Positions 25,480 through 34,734 of a stretch of 64,000 nucleotides of DNA are shown here, one piece after another. The stretch lies in NCBI RefSeq assembly GCF_001264245.1, contig NZ_CP011339.1, forward strand, positions 496,001 to 560,000. Direction: 5' to 3'. The DNA is from Microcystis panniformis FACHB-1757 (GTDB taxonomy: Bacteria; Cyanobacteriota; Cyanobacteriia; Cyanobacteriales; Microcystaceae). Each line of letters starts with the position of its first letter. Within the stretch, counting starts at the first letter, position 1. The notes under the pieces are model-generated. The model was not told the origin of the DNA, did no database searches, and saw only the letters and a list, made by a program, of their open reading frames with translations. The translations under genes and the position numbers were made by a program.

Positions 25480-26184
25480 TTACTTGCCTAAATTTTCAGC
25501 CAGATAATCAACTAGCTTTTTCACTGTTGTAAATTCTTGGCATTTTTCTTCTGAAAGTTCTAGATCAAATTCTTCTTCTAAAGTCATGATTAATTCAACT
25601 GTATCAAGTTCATCTCCTCCCCAATTTGAGACTAATAAACCATTACTACAAGAACCATAAGAACTATAAAAGCTAGAAGAACTATAACTACTGAGGGTTT
25701 CCTTAGATTTTAAATAAAATAGTTCATCATCAATATGTATCTCAGACTTTTCCACATCTAATTGATCACTAATTATCTCTTGAACTTTGATAAAAATTGC
25801 CAGTTTTCGTTCATTGTCTTGTGACGTTATTTTCTCGGTATCATCATTGTTTTTATCGTTAATAACAGCATTAGCTTTTTGTTCTGCTATTTTAATAGCT
25901 TTCTCTTCATTGATTCTCCTTGATTCCAATAGACTGGATTGACTGAAAAATAACTGATATCTCATAACTTCAATTCTAGAATTAATTAAGTTTCGTATTA
26001 TATGAAATTCTACTTTATGACCACTTTCCTTGTAAATTCTTGTGGCTAAATCCCAAACAATCTGATCGCGGTTTGCTTCTAGCTGGTTTAATTTTTCTTC
26101 ACTCAGAGATACCATATCATCCAAATACTGATTGATCATCATTGCCAGAATTTGCATCTCATAATTTTTGCTATCTTCATTCAT
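25480..26184 (-). CDS. Protein with a carboxyl-terminal acyl-carrier-protein-like domain lacking the Ser
   Basis: About 234 residues from ATG 26184 (MNEDSKNYEMQILAMM; AGAGGA eight bases upstream supports this start rather than one 38 codons earlier). Residues 1-125 are helical and charged, with no recognised domain. From about 130 to the end it resembles an acyl carrier protein: VQEIISDQLDVEKSEIHIDDEL, then GGDELDTVELIMTLEEEFDLEL and TVKKLVDYLAENLG. In functional carriers the helix-2 motif is D-S-L, the Ser holding phosphopantetheine; here it is D-E-L. A Ser/Tyr-rich insertion (about 28 residues with SSYSSSSFYSSYGS) separates helix 1 from this motif. It therefore probably cannot carry an acyl chain; it may bind ACP partners or be decaying. 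Confidence 0.7.
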   Translation of the reverse strand: MNEDSKNYEMQILAMMINQYLDDMVSLSEEKLNQLEANRDQIVWDLATRIYKESGHKVEFHIIRNLINSRIEVMRYQLFFSQSSLLESRRINEEKAIKIAEQKANAVINDKNNDDTEKITSQDNERKLAIFIKVQEIISDQLDVEKSEIHIDDELFYLKSKETLSSYSSSSFYSSYGSCSNGLLVSNWGGDELDTVELIMTLEEEFDLELSEEKCQEFTTVKKLVDYLAENLGK

Positions 26185-26384
26185 TCGACTAGATCCTCTG
26201 CTGCAAAAAATCTCAACCATATTGTATCTTAAGATAAATACTTTTATAAAAAATCTAGGGGTGCATCTCACATTTGCAGAAATACCGACAATCAGCAATT
26301 ATCGGTGACTCTTAGATGATTACAAATGTATCAGCATCTGGCTGTAAGCATCCCACCGAAAAGCTAATGCGCTCCGGGGTTTGG

Positions 26385-26508
26385 GTAGGGTTGATTCATG
26401 AATCAACCCTACCTTGAATCAACCCTACCTTGAATCAACCCTACCTTGAATCAACCCTACCTTGAATCAACCCTACCTTGAATCAACCCTACCTTGAATC
26501 AACCCTAG
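26385..26508. repeat. 16-bp tandem array of ISAs1-type terminal repeats
   Basis: One inverted unit TAGGGTTGATTCA (26386-26398) is followed by seven direct units with core TGAATCAACCCTA at a 16-base period. The first two units make a 26-base perfect palindrome. The core equals the right terminal repeat of the insertion sequence at 10320-11736. It lies in a 536-base gap (26185-26720) whose remaining sequence shows no gene. Confidence 0.9.
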
Positions 26509-26720
26509 GGTATCGTCTCGGAGTCTCCCCAAATTGTTAATTTTTTTGGGGATTTAGCTACATCATCCGAAAAATGTCACACTAGAGGTAGGGGAGCGTC
26601 AACTATCAGTCATCAGCTTTCAGCAATTTTTGGCTATTTCCCCAGGGTATTGCTGGCAGCCGGTGGGAAAAAAGATTAACTTCAACCCTGACTTTATCTG
26701 CTATCGAGGAGGTTAATTCG

Positions 26721-27251
26721 ATGAATAATACGGAAACACTCTCAGTCGATCGGGATACCAACAAACTCTATAATAAAATTCTCGTGGCTGTGGATTATCA
26801 AGATGTCACTCCAGAGGTATTGAATACGGCTATTCTCTTAGCGAAAACCTACGCTAGTGAGTTGCGAATTGTTTATAGTCTGTCTAAACCTTTGACTCCC
26901 TACACGGAAACTTTTATTTATGGTAATCTGATCGGTTATGGTGGTGGTTATCCCCCCGATATGATCGCCTTGCAACAACAAATCACCGAAGAAATGCAGG
27001 CGGAATTACAAGCTTGGTTAAACGGTTTAGTCGATCGAGCTAAGGAAGATAATATCACAGCCCGGGCTGATTATTATATCGGTGATCCGGGGCAGAAAAT
27101 TTGTCAAGTTGCCCAGCAAGAGGGGGTAGATTTAATTATTGTTGGTCGTCACGGTCGATCGGGTTTATCTGAGTTAATCTTAGGTAGTGTCAGTAATTAT
27201 GTGGTACATCATGCTCCCTGTTCGGTTTTGGTGGTACATATCACTCATTAA
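26721..27251 (+). CDS. Universal stress protein (UspA family)
   Basis: 176-residue single-domain Usp protein. YNKILVAVDYQDVTPEVLNTAILLAKTYASELRIVY opens the Rossmann-like fold. The nucleotide-binding signature is IIVGRHGRSGLSELILGSVSNYVVHHAPCSVLVV, matching G-2x-G-9x-G-(S/T), so ATP binding is expected. A loop of about 30 residues between strand 2 and helix 2 (GNLIGYGGGYPPDMIALQQQ) is longer than in the shortest members. The start ATG follows a strong ribosome site (GAGGAGG, eight bases away). The 3' end overlaps the convergent comEC gene by 11 bases. Confidence 0.92.
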   Translation: MNNTETLSVDRDTNKLYNKILVAVDYQDVTPEVLNTAILLAKTYASELRIVYSLSKPLTPYTETFIYGNLIGYGGGYPPDMIALQQQITEEMQAELQAWLNGLVDRAKEDNITARADYYIGDPGQKICQVAQQEGVDLIIVGRHGRSGLSELILGSVSNYVVHHAPCSVLVVHITH

Positions 27252-29400
27252 TTAGAAAGGGTTGAAATCCATTTTTTGCTGTCCATTGAATCGCACCATC
27301 TCTCCCCGTCCAGTAAGTCTTAATCCGGGCCTTTCTCAGTTGATTTCTGGCATTACGGGAGAGATTGTTGGTGACGGCGATCGCTGTTTGAGGTCGAATG
27401 GACTCTAACCATTGTTTATCTAGATTGCTTCCCTGCCATAATAACACTAGGGGGCTGAATTCTTGGGATAAATTAACGGGATTTTTCGGGTTGATAATCC
27501 AGAGCCAAGATTGATTTTTTACCTGAAATTTAAATAAATTTTTCTCGAGCAATTGTCCAGTAATTTCGCCGAGATTAAATTTTTCTAACTGGGATAAAGT
27601 AATAGTTTTTTTGATTGGTATGTCCTCACTGATAGTTGAGAATTGCGCCGAATTATTGACGGTTATTGCTCCTTGTATTTGATTAATTCCCTCCTGTCGC
27701 AAAAAAGGCAAAACTGTATAACGTGCTGTTGCGGGTTCCTCCCCATTAATTAAGAGAGTATTTCCTCGATTTTGAATAATTATTACCGGTTGCGATTTGG
27801 TGGCTAAAACTGTCACCTGAGTTAAAGTTAAATGCTGATAAATAATCGGTATTAAAATTAAAGTGAGGATAAATAAACCGATTAAATGCCACCGTTGACG
27901 AAACCAGATATTAAAGCAGATTAAGGTAAGGCAAATATAAATAATTAACATCACTCCTAAGGATAATTTACCTGTGGAGTAGGTACTAAAAGGAAGCAGA
28001 CTAAAAAAGTTGGTAATTTGCAGTAATAACTCTAGAGGGTAATAGAGAATACTAGCACCGATACTGCCCAAAGGGGGATAAATTAAGCCTAAAAAGGCAG
28101 TAAAAACTCCTCCTAAACTAATCAGGGTAACTAGGGGAGTTGTGATAATATTAATGGGGATATTATAAAGAGCGATCGAGTTAAACGTAAACATTAATAA
28201 AGGCATAGTCCAGAGAGTGGCAGCTAGACTAATAGCTATAGGTTCAGCGATTAAATTAGGGAAATAGTCAATTTTATTTTTCAGTAAGGGAACGGTAATA
28301 ATTAATCCCAAAGTCGCTAAAAAACTTAACTGAAATCCTAAATCCCAAATCCAGAGAGGTTGCCATAATAATAGAATTGTAGCCGCTAGTAACAGGGAAC
28401 CTAAACTATTAACTTGTCGATTATAAAGCAGACCAATTAATGCGCCAATTCCCATCAAAATCGCCCGCAGAACTGAAGGTTGTAACCCTGTTAAAGTGCC
28501 GTAAATTATTAAGATAGTAACGGCAATAGTGAACTGTTTTTTAGGGGATAAATTGCGAGTAACAGTTAAAACAAATCCCAACAAAATAGACACATGAAAG
28601 CCAGAAGCTGCTAAAATGTGAGCCAATCCAGTTTTAATAAATAAATCAGTGATTTTTGCTGGCAAATTAACCGCTTGTCGTCCGAGGGTAATCGAACTTA
28701 ATAAAGTGCCTTTTTCTTGGCCTATTCCTTGAATTTGTGCCTCAACAATGCGCTGACGAATCTGCCAAACTCCCCAAGTCGGTGATTTTTTATTGATAAT
28801 TATTTCCCCTTTTAAACCAGCAAAAGCACCCTGACGCGCTAGATAATTAGCAAAGTCAAAAGCATTGGGATTATTGGCACGACGGGGACGATAGAGTAAT
28901 CCTTTAACTGTTATTTCTTGTCCGGGATAAACCTGATTTTCTGCTAGATTTGGTAGAGTAACGTAGAGTTTACCTGTGGATTTTTCCTTTGGTAAATTAT
29001 TGAGGCTAAATTCCTTTACTTCTAACCAAAATTGTAAATTTTCTCGGCGATTGAGACGAATTTCTGATATAATACTGCCCGTGATTTTAATAGAGTTAAC
29101 CACATTATTTTTTAAAAGATGACTGATATCGTTTGCGCTGGGGTAAGGAGTGCGAATTTCTAGATAAACAACGGCAAAGATAGCTATTAATCCCGCTATC
29201 AGCCAAATTTTTTGCGGGGGACTTTGCCACCAAAAACGACGGATAAAAGTTGTGGTTAACAGGGTAATTAGACTGATAATAACAATTCTAATTACCACTT
29301 CTTGCCATCGGTTTAACTGGGGACTAAAATCTAGCAGACCTGTAGATAATAATCCCAAAATATAGGCTAAACCAAGAATAACGCTATTAGGGCGATTCAT
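27241..29400 (-). CDS. comEC: ComEC/Rec2 DNA-uptake channel
   Basis: Inner-membrane channel that moves single-stranded DNA into the cell during natural transformation. About 719 residues from ATG 29400 (MNRPNSVILGLAYILG). A small OB-fold DUF4131 region is followed by the competence core: HILAASGFHVSILLGFVLTVTR, then PSVLRAILMGIGALIGLLYNRQVNSLGSLLLAA, and many helices to about 520. The carboxyl domain should be a metallo-beta-lactamase-like fold, but no HxHxDH motif is seen. The matching stretch reads VLPFLRQEGINQIQGAITVNNSAQFS, so that domain is degenerate. It overlaps the uspA gene tail by 11 bases. Confidence 0.9.
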   Translation of the reverse strand: MNRPNSVILGLAYILGLLSTGLLDFSPQLNRWQEVVIRIVIISLITLLTTTFIRRFWWQSPPQKIWLIAGLIAIFAVVYLEIRTPYPSANDISHLLKNNVVNSIKITGSIISEIRLNRRENLQFWLEVKEFSLNNLPKEKSTGKLYVTLPNLAENQVYPGQEITVKGLLYRPRRANNPNAFDFANYLARQGAFAGLKGEIIINKKSPTWGVWQIRQRIVEAQIQGIGQEKGTLLSSITLGRQAVNLPAKITDLFIKTGLAHILAASGFHVSILLGFVLTVTRNLSPKKQFTIAVTILIIYGTLTGLQPSVLRAILMGIGALIGLLYNRQVNSLGSLLLAATILLLWQPLWIWDLGFQLSFLATLGLIITVPLLKNKIDYFPNLIAEPIAISLAATLWTMPLLMFTFNSIALYNIPINIITTPLVTLISLGGVFTAFLGLIYPPLGSIGASILYYPLELLLQITNFFSLLPFSTYSTGKLSLGVMLIIYICLTLICFNIWFRQRWHLIGLFILTLILIPIIYQHLTLTQVTVLATKSQPVIIIQNRGNTLLINGEEPATARYTVLPFLRQEGINQIQGAITVNNSAQFSTISEDIPIKKTITLSQLEKFNLGEITGQLLEKNLFKFQVKNQSWLWIINPKNPVNLSQEFSPLVLLWQGSNLDKQWLESIRPQTAIAVTNNLSRNARNQLRKARIKTYWTGRDGAIQWTAKNGFQPFLINE

Positions 29401-29454
29401 AGAAATTTTTGTCAAAGAATTTCAGAATTAGAGAGCATTATTTTTACCTAAGTA

Positions 29455-31269
29455 TCAGCGAAAATCGAGATTAAAAAGTAACTTAGCATAAACACTATGG
29501 GTATCGTTAAATGTAGGTAACTTCAATAATTCCTGCTGAAAATTTTGCCATTCCTGCGTCAAAGGGTGATTATTTTTAGTGAGAGGAGGAAGATAGGTTT
29601 GCAAGAAATTAGAGAGGAGTTCTTCTTGCCAACTTTGCGAGCGAGGATATTCTTTAAGACTCCAATCATCCCCTAATTTAGCTGTTTTGGCTGCGTATTG
29701 TACTGCCACTTCTAGACCACCAATTTGATCAACTAAACCAATTTTAACCGCATCTTTTCCCGTCCAGACACGACCTTGGGCCACAGTTCTAACCTTGTCT
29801 GGGGATAATTTTCGCCCCTTGGCTACCGTCTCGATAAATAAATCATAGAACTGATTAACTGCCGCTTGATAAATTTCTAATTCTTGGGGATTTTTCGGTC
29901 TGGTAATAGTAGATATATCGGACAATTTTCCAGTTTTAACCGTATCCCAATCGATGCCATTATTATTAGCAATCTTCTGGATATTTAACAACAATCCAAA
30001 CACACCGATCGAACCAGTAATTGTATCATTATCGGCAAAAATTCTTTGACCACCCATCGCAATCCAATAACCCCCAGAAGCTGCCACATCACCCATAGAA
30101 ATAATTACCGGTTTTTTCGCATCTAAACGCTTAATTTCTCGCAGAATCACCTCGGAAGCGGTGGCACTTCCCCCCGGACTATTAATTCTCAAAACTACCG
30201 CTTTTACCTCCTCCTTCCCTTGTAATTTTCGCAATTCCTTCGCCAATTTATCCCCACCGATTTCGCCTCTATCTCCCTGACCTTCTACGATTGTCCCTTC
30301 TGCATAAACTATCGCTATTTGATCGCTACTATCTCCCCCATCATCATCGAGAGAACTAGCATAATTAGCTAAAGAAATTTGCGAAAAGGAGCCAGAGTTT
30401 TCCTCCTGATTAGTTTTATTTTTTGCTTCTCCTGTCAAATCCTTTGCTAAAGCAATTACTCGATCTAAATGGGCCACTTCATCAACAAAACCCGCCTTTT
30501 TCGCTGTGGTTGCTTCCAGAATACCTTGAGTATCAGAAATAGTTTGCACCTGTTGGGGTGTTAAATTGCGACTTTTGGCCACTGTGGAACTATAATTAGA
30601 CCAAATTGTATCGAGTAGGGTTTGCAGCTGCTGACGATTCTGGACACTTAAATCCTGACGCGTATAGGGTTCCACCGCACCTTTAAAAGAACCCACTTTT
30701 ACCACTTGTACCCCCACACCATATTTTTCTAGTGCATCGGCAAAAAAGGTTTGTTGACTACTTAAACCATTAATTTCCATTCTCCCCACGGGATTAATAA
30801 TCACCTTTTCAGCAACGGAAGCGAGATAATATTCCTTTTCCGTCCATTCCACATCGTAGGCGATAATTTTTTTACCCGATTGGCGAAATTTTGCCAAAGC
30901 TTGCCGCACTTCCGTCAGGGTAGCATAGCCATATTCACCGACAGTGCCGCGACCGTAGAGTAACAGACCGACAATACTATCATCAAGGGCGGCCTTTTCG
31001 ATCGCCGCTATCACCTGTCGCAAATTTAAAGTGATCCGACTCTCACTGGTCAAACTATCGGCTAAACTTGAACTAGGGGGAGCATCGCTGATATTGGTGG
31101 CTAAGTTAAAAACTAAGACTGATTTTTCCTTAACTGAGGAGCTATCGCTAGAAATCAGGAAAGAAAGCAGTAAAAATGCTAATCCCCCCACACCTAGGGA
31201 CGAAAATACCAATAATCCCAATAAAGTTCCCAAGCAACTAGCGAAAGTTTGTTTAAAAAACTGACCCAT
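29455..31269 (-). CDS. sppA: Signal peptide peptidase SppA (protease IV, 67-kDa type)
   Basis: Membrane-anchored serine protease that degrades cleaved signal peptides and, in cyanobacteria, affects thylakoid antenna turnover. 604 residues with one amino-terminal membrane helix (LGTLLGLLVFSSLGVGGLAFLLLSFL). It has two homologous Clp-fold halves. The first half supplies the catalytic Lys in VKVGSFKGAVEPYTR; the second supplies the nucleophilic Ser in SMGDVAASGGYWIAMG, preceded by VVLRINSPGGSATASEVI. Length fits the long form found in E. coli and cyanobacteria. It stands 54 bases upstream of comEC on the same strand. Confidence 0.95.
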   Translation of the reverse strand: MGQFFKQTFASCLGTLLGLLVFSSLGVGGLAFLLLSFLISSDSSSVKEKSVLVFNLATNISDAPPSSSLADSLTSESRITLNLRQVIAAIEKAALDDSIVGLLLYGRGTVGEYGYATLTEVRQALAKFRQSGKKIIAYDVEWTEKEYYLASVAEKVIINPVGRMEINGLSSQQTFFADALEKYGVGVQVVKVGSFKGAVEPYTRQDLSVQNRQQLQTLLDTIWSNYSSTVAKSRNLTPQQVQTISDTQGILEATTAKKAGFVDEVAHLDRVIALAKDLTGEAKNKTNQEENSGSFSQISLANYASSLDDDGGDSSDQIAIVYAEGTIVEGQGDRGEIGGDKLAKELRKLQGKEEVKAVVLRINSPGGSATASEVILREIKRLDAKKPVIISMGDVAASGGYWIAMGGQRIFADNDTITGSIGVFGLLLNIQKIANNNGIDWDTVKTGKLSDISTITRPKNPQELEIYQAAVNQFYDLFIETVAKGRKLSPDKVRTVAQGRVWTGKDAVKIGLVDQIGGLEVAVQYAAKTAKLGDDWSLKEYPRSQSWQEELLSNFLQTYLPPLTKNNHPLTQEWQNFQQELLKLPTFNDTHSVYAKLLFNLDFR

Positions 31270-31932
31270 CGGTTTTCATCTACTACTAATTATCCTGTTT
31301 CCTATTGTAGGGATTCCCCGCCCAGAAACAAGTTTTTTATCTGACTGCCTGACACATCTTGGTGAATCACCGACAGGTTAAGACACGGATGCGAGAGAAC
31401 CAAATTCGGTCAAAGAAATCTTGTTTAGCTGGCTTGGAAGCAAAAATTGGTTCGAGGGATGAAACCCTTATAGAGAAAGACATTCGGCTATTTTTGTCAA
31501 TTGTTTTCGCTCTAGAACAAAAGTGGTCTAGATTTTTTACTTCTATCTTTGACATTTTTCTTGACTTGAATATTTTTTGAGAACTTTTTTAGTTTCTCAC
31601 TTTTTCTGCCCGAAGAGCATAAGTATAAATACTTAAGTTATTTTCATTTTATATGCTACCAGTCATAAGCTGTTGACTATCTAAATTGCTCGTTAAGGCT
31701 GCAAGGGAGAAGGGAGCAGGGAGAGGAAGTTTGAGCATTTGTACTAAAATTTTCAATCCGCAGTTTAAATTCAGTACAGCTTACTACAATTGGAAGTGCG
31801 GAATGTGGGTTAGAGGTCTATTATTGTCGTGCCTCGATCGGCTGAAAATACCGAAAAAAAACTCTTAAGTTATACTAAAATAATTAATACAGATAGGCAT
31901 CTTCCCAGACGGTGAAAAGGAATTATTGACCC
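31270..31932. other. Gap between sppA and the methyltransferase
   Basis: No credible gene. Small open frames (31359-31580, 31686-31868) have no ribosome site or family match. A possible hairpin TCTAGA-N10-TCTAGA followed by six T (31511-31538) could be a plus-strand terminator left from a lost gene. AAAAGGA at about 31915-31921 serves the methyltransferase. Confidence 0.55.
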
Positions 31933-33300
31933 TTGAAAACCACAGTTAAAGTCAGCACACAAACCCAATTACCCCTACATCTAGTTATCACCCATCCCCA
32001 GTATCGTTTTATCGATTTATTCGCGGGAATCGGTGGGTTTAGAATCGCTTTGGAGAAATTGGGAGGACGTTGTTTAGGCTATTCAGAAATTGATAAACAG
32101 GCCATCCAAGTTTATCAACAAAATTTTATTAGCTATCTCAACAGCGATGAAATTGCTTTCGGAGATGTGAGTAAAATTAGCAATTTACCCGATAATCTCG
32201 ATCTTATTGTCGGCGGCGTTCCCTGTCAACCTTGGTCGGTGGCGGGATGTTTACGGGGATTTGAGGACCCCCGGGGAAAACTCTGGTTTGATGCGATTAA
32301 ATTAGTCCAGAAAAGTCAACCGAAAAGCTTTATTTTCGAGAATGTCAGTGGGTTAGCTAGTCCTCGCAATCAGGAGAATTTAGAGTTAATTATCGATGAA
32401 TTAACCAGCTGTGGTTATCAAGTTTACTGGCAGTTATTAAATGCCTACGATTTTGGTTTACCCCAGAATCGCGAGAGAGTTTTTATCGTAGGAATTAGAA
32501 AAGATATAGACAACTATGATCGGTTTAAATTTCCTTTACCTTTGGGTATCCATCCGAAGGTTTTAGATATTTTAGAAGACATCAAGAATATTCAACCCGT
32601 CGAGAAAGTCAAGTTATCCGCAGATACTTTATTTAATGGTTTTGTTCCTCCATCGAGAACTCGTTTTCAAAAAGAAGATGAATTAAATGACTTTTTTATT
32701 TTTTCTGATTTAAGAAATGGTCACACAACTATTCATTCTTGGGATATTATCAAAACTACGGAACGACAAAAAAGTATCTGTTTAGCTTTGCTGAAATTAA
32801 GACGCAGTAAAAAGTATGGCGAAAAAGATGGTCATCCCGTGGCTTTTTCTGCTTTTTTGGAAATTATACCCGATCTAAAAATCGAGGAACTAAATCAGTT
32901 AGTTTCTCTGGGGATTTGTTGGCAAACGCAGGAGGGGAAGTATGAATTTATTAACTCGAAAAATATGACGGGAATTAACGGCATTTATCGGATTATTTTA
33001 CCGACGGCCGATATTATTCCTACCCTAACCGCTACGGGTGCTAAAGATTATATTGCTACTATTTCAATTACCGCTACTCATCCCCAAGAATACAAACAAT
33101 TGTTTTTAAAGAAAATCTATAAACCCAAAAAGTTTCGAGAAATTACTCCCCAAGATGCGCGTAAATTACAAGGATTCCCCGATAATTTTATCTATCATCC
33201 ACAGCCGGCTATCGCTAAAAAACAATTCGGAAACGCTGTTCCTGTACCAGTGGTGGAGGCAGTAGCAAGAAATTTACTAGAAATAATTTTACCAAATTAA
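31933..33300 (+). CDS. DNA (cytosine-5) methyltransferase of a type II R-M system
   Basis: 455 residues. Motif I FIDLFAGIGGFRIALEKLGG, motif IV GGVPCQPWSVAG with the catalytic Cys, motif VI FIFENVSGL, motif VIII QNRERVFIVG and motif X QFGNAVPVPVVEAVARNLLE are all present in order. The long region between VIII and IX (about residues 195-370) is the target-recognition part. The start must be TTG 31933, because TGA lies two codons upstream and no ATG occurs before motif I; AAGGA upstream supports it. It is convergent with the endonuclease gene, sharing four bases at the stops. It protects host DNA from that enzyme. Confidence 0.92.
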   Translation: MKTTVKVSTQTQLPLHLVITHPQYRFIDLFAGIGGFRIALEKLGGRCLGYSEIDKQAIQVYQQNFISYLNSDEIAFGDVSKISNLPDNLDLIVGGVPCQPWSVAGCLRGFEDPRGKLWFDAIKLVQKSQPKSFIFENVSGLASPRNQENLELIIDELTSCGYQVYWQLLNAYDFGLPQNRERVFIVGIRKDIDNYDRFKFPLPLGIHPKVLDILEDIKNIQPVEKVKLSADTLFNGFVPPSRTRFQKEDELNDFFIFSDLRNGHTTIHSWDIIKTTERQKSICLALLKLRRSKKYGEKDGHPVAFSAFLEIIPDLKIEELNQLVSLGICWQTQEGKYEFINSKNMTGINGIYRIILPTADIIPTLTATGAKDYIATISITATHPQEYKQLFLKKIYKPKKFREITPQDARKLQGFPDNFIYHPQPAIAKKQFGNAVPVPVVEAVARNLLEIILPN

Positions 33301-34109
33301 TTATCTAGATAATTACGAAACTTTTGTCTATACTTGTTGATAAATGCTTGATCTTTTTGAAGATCAATAAAAGCTTCTTTAATTAATGACCAAGTATTGA
33401 TTTTACCAGAACAAAAATCCCAAAATTCATTTTCAACCCATATATCATGATGTTCCTCTAGAGGATACATTTTATTTCCCTGTGATTGCCACCATGTTTG
33501 AGGTAAGAAAGGATTAAAAGGAATAACAATTCTTGTGTGAATACTTGCTAAAGGTTCACGGGACAGCCGATAACAATACCAATCTAACAACTGGTCGCTA
33601 AATCTAGAGCCATCTCCCCTATTGGGATGTGTAGCTTTTAAATCAAACACATACTCAATGTTGTCTTTGATTAAATAAATATCTACTCCATGACCAGAAG
33701 GAGGATCGATATAATTGAGGTTATTCCTATTTATTTTCTTAGCTACTACTCTAAGTCTTTCAATGCACTCTGTCATGGATATTTTTTGTTCTTTCGATTT
33801 TCTGAGACTTTTTAAATTATCGAGTTCACTTCTTAAGTCTTGAGGAAATGGACTAGGTTGTAAAAGTTTTTTATCCTGCTTATATAAAATACGAAATCCA
33901 TTATCTTTGGCTAAAAAGTTTGCTAATTTTTCCCAGAAAGTAGTTCCCATGCTTGTCGTTAGTCCAGTCATCACAGAACTAATCTGTCTCTCCTCTGGAA
34001 ATAAATAATCTAAAATATGATGATTCCTAGGTTTGGGTTTTTTAAAATAGTTTTCTATTGAGTTTTTAATTAGCTTTTGAATTTCTATCACTAACTGGTT
34101 ATTATCCAT
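33297..34109 (-). CDS. Type II restriction endonuclease (TdeIII-like)
   Basis: About 270 residues from ATG 34109 (MDNNQLVIEIQ); a TTG four codons earlier is possible. The central part SGHGVDIYLIKDNIEYVFDLKATHPNRGDGSRFSDQLLDWYCYRL has a D...D-L-K pattern of a PD-(D/E)XK nuclease. It resembles the TdeIII family; if so the target would be GGNCC, but that is inference. The amino half includes SMGTTFWEKLANFLAKDNGF, also seen in that family. It is convergent with the cytosine methyltransferase and directly downstream of a controller-type regulator, together making a complete R-M system. Confidence 0.75.
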   Translation of the reverse strand: MDNNQLVIEIQKLIKNSIENYFKKPKPRNHHILDYLFPEERQISSVMTGLTTSMGTTFWEKLANFLAKDNGFRILYKQDKKLLQPSPFPQDLRSELDNLKSLRKSKEQKISMTECIERLRVVAKKINRNNLNYIDPPSGHGVDIYLIKDNIEYVFDLKATHPNRGDGSRFSDQLLDWYCYRLSREPLASIHTRIVIPFNPFLPQTWWQSQGNKMYPLEEHHDIWVENEFWDFCSGKINTWSLIKEAFIDLQKDQAFINKYRQKFRNYLDN

Positions 34110-34131
34110 ACTGAATTGCAATTAATCAAAT

Positions 34132-34359
34132 TTATAGATCAGCAAAAAGATCAGCAATAGATATATCAAGTGCTTTGGCTAACTTTTCGATATTTTCTAA
34201 AGATACATTACACTTACCAAGTTCAATACTGGAAATATAAGTTCGGTGCAGTTCCGCTTTTTCAGCTAAGATTTCTTGAGATAAGTCAAGTTCTCTTCTG
34301 CGTCTTCTGATAGCTTTACCAAAACGATGTTTGATATCTAAGGATTCTTTTTGTGCCAC
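34132..34359 (-). CDS. Controller (C) protein, XRE-type regulator of the R-M system
   Basis: 75-residue single helix-turn-helix protein: FGKAIRRRRRELDLSQEILAEKAELHRTYISSIELGKCNVSLENIEKLAKALDISIADLF. Size and sequence fit R-M controller proteins, which first activate, then repress, the C and endonuclease genes so the methylase acts first. It precedes the endonuclease on the same strand with 22 bases between. The start is GTG 34359, with no good ribosome site, in keeping with the leaderless mRNAs known for some C genes. A pair of 21-bp direct repeats (34396-34437) lies just upstream and is the likely operator. Confidence 0.88.
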   Translation of the reverse strand: MAQKESLDIKHRFGKAIRRRRRELDLSQEILAEKAELHRTYISSIELGKCNVSLENIEKLAKALDISIADLFADL

Positions 34360-34395
34360 AGATCAATTATCAAGAAAGTGTATGAGACATTTCTA

Positions 34396-34437
34396 CAGAT
34401 TATAATTCACATTTTGCAGATTATAATTTACATTTTG
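34396..34437 (-). promoter_or_regulatory. Probable C-box: two 21-bp direct repeats
   Basis: Units 34396-34416 and 34417-34437 differ at one base; each holds CAGATTATAAT and ends CATTTTG. They start 36 bases before the GTG of the controller gene. Tandem operator sites at this distance are the hallmark of C-protein autoregulation. The TTATAA inside each unit is palindromic, and TATAAT could also serve as a -10 element. Confidence 0.72.
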
Positions 34438-34503
34438 TCTAAAACATTGGTTCGTTCCTCTGAAAGTACAATTGCTGCTATCGCTTCAACTATCTTTTAA
34501 CTC

Positions 34504-34734
34504 TTATTTTCGTAACAACTCGAAAAATGTTTCTTTATCAAGACCAATATCTTGAATCATACCCATGAGAGTACCTTGCTTAATATCTTTTCCTGAATGA
34601 ATAGGGATCACAACCCTACATCCACCACTATTTTTGTAAATAGCATGGCTACCTTTTTGACGATCCAAATAAAAGCCCAATTTTTCAATAACTTTAATAA
34701 ACTCCTTGACTTTAACTGCGGGATACTGACTCAT
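34504..34734 (-). CDS. hicA: HicA-type mRNA interferase toxin
   Basis: 76 residues of the HicA/YcfA fold (double-stranded RNA-binding-like): VKVKEFIKVIEKLGFYLDRQKGSHAIYKN, then RVVIPIHSGKDIKQGTLMGMIQDIGL. The His in GSHAIY is the active-site residue of the family, and the protein is complete. Toxin activity would cleave mRNA unless bound by HicB. The start codon overlaps the HicB stop by four bases (ATGA), so the antitoxin is made first. Confidence 0.92.
   Translation of the reverse strand: MSQYPAVKVKEFIKVIEKLGFYLDRQKGSHAIYKNSGGCRVVIPIHSGKDIKQGTLMGMIQDIGLDKETFFELLRK

Noticed and set aside
26385..26508. CRISPR array
   Set aside because: Units are 16 bases with no unique spacers and no cas genes nearby; the unit is an insertion-sequence end.
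31359..31868. Small open frames between sppA and the methyltransferase
   Set aside because: No ribosome sites and no recognisable sequence; one contains a possible hairpin terminator.
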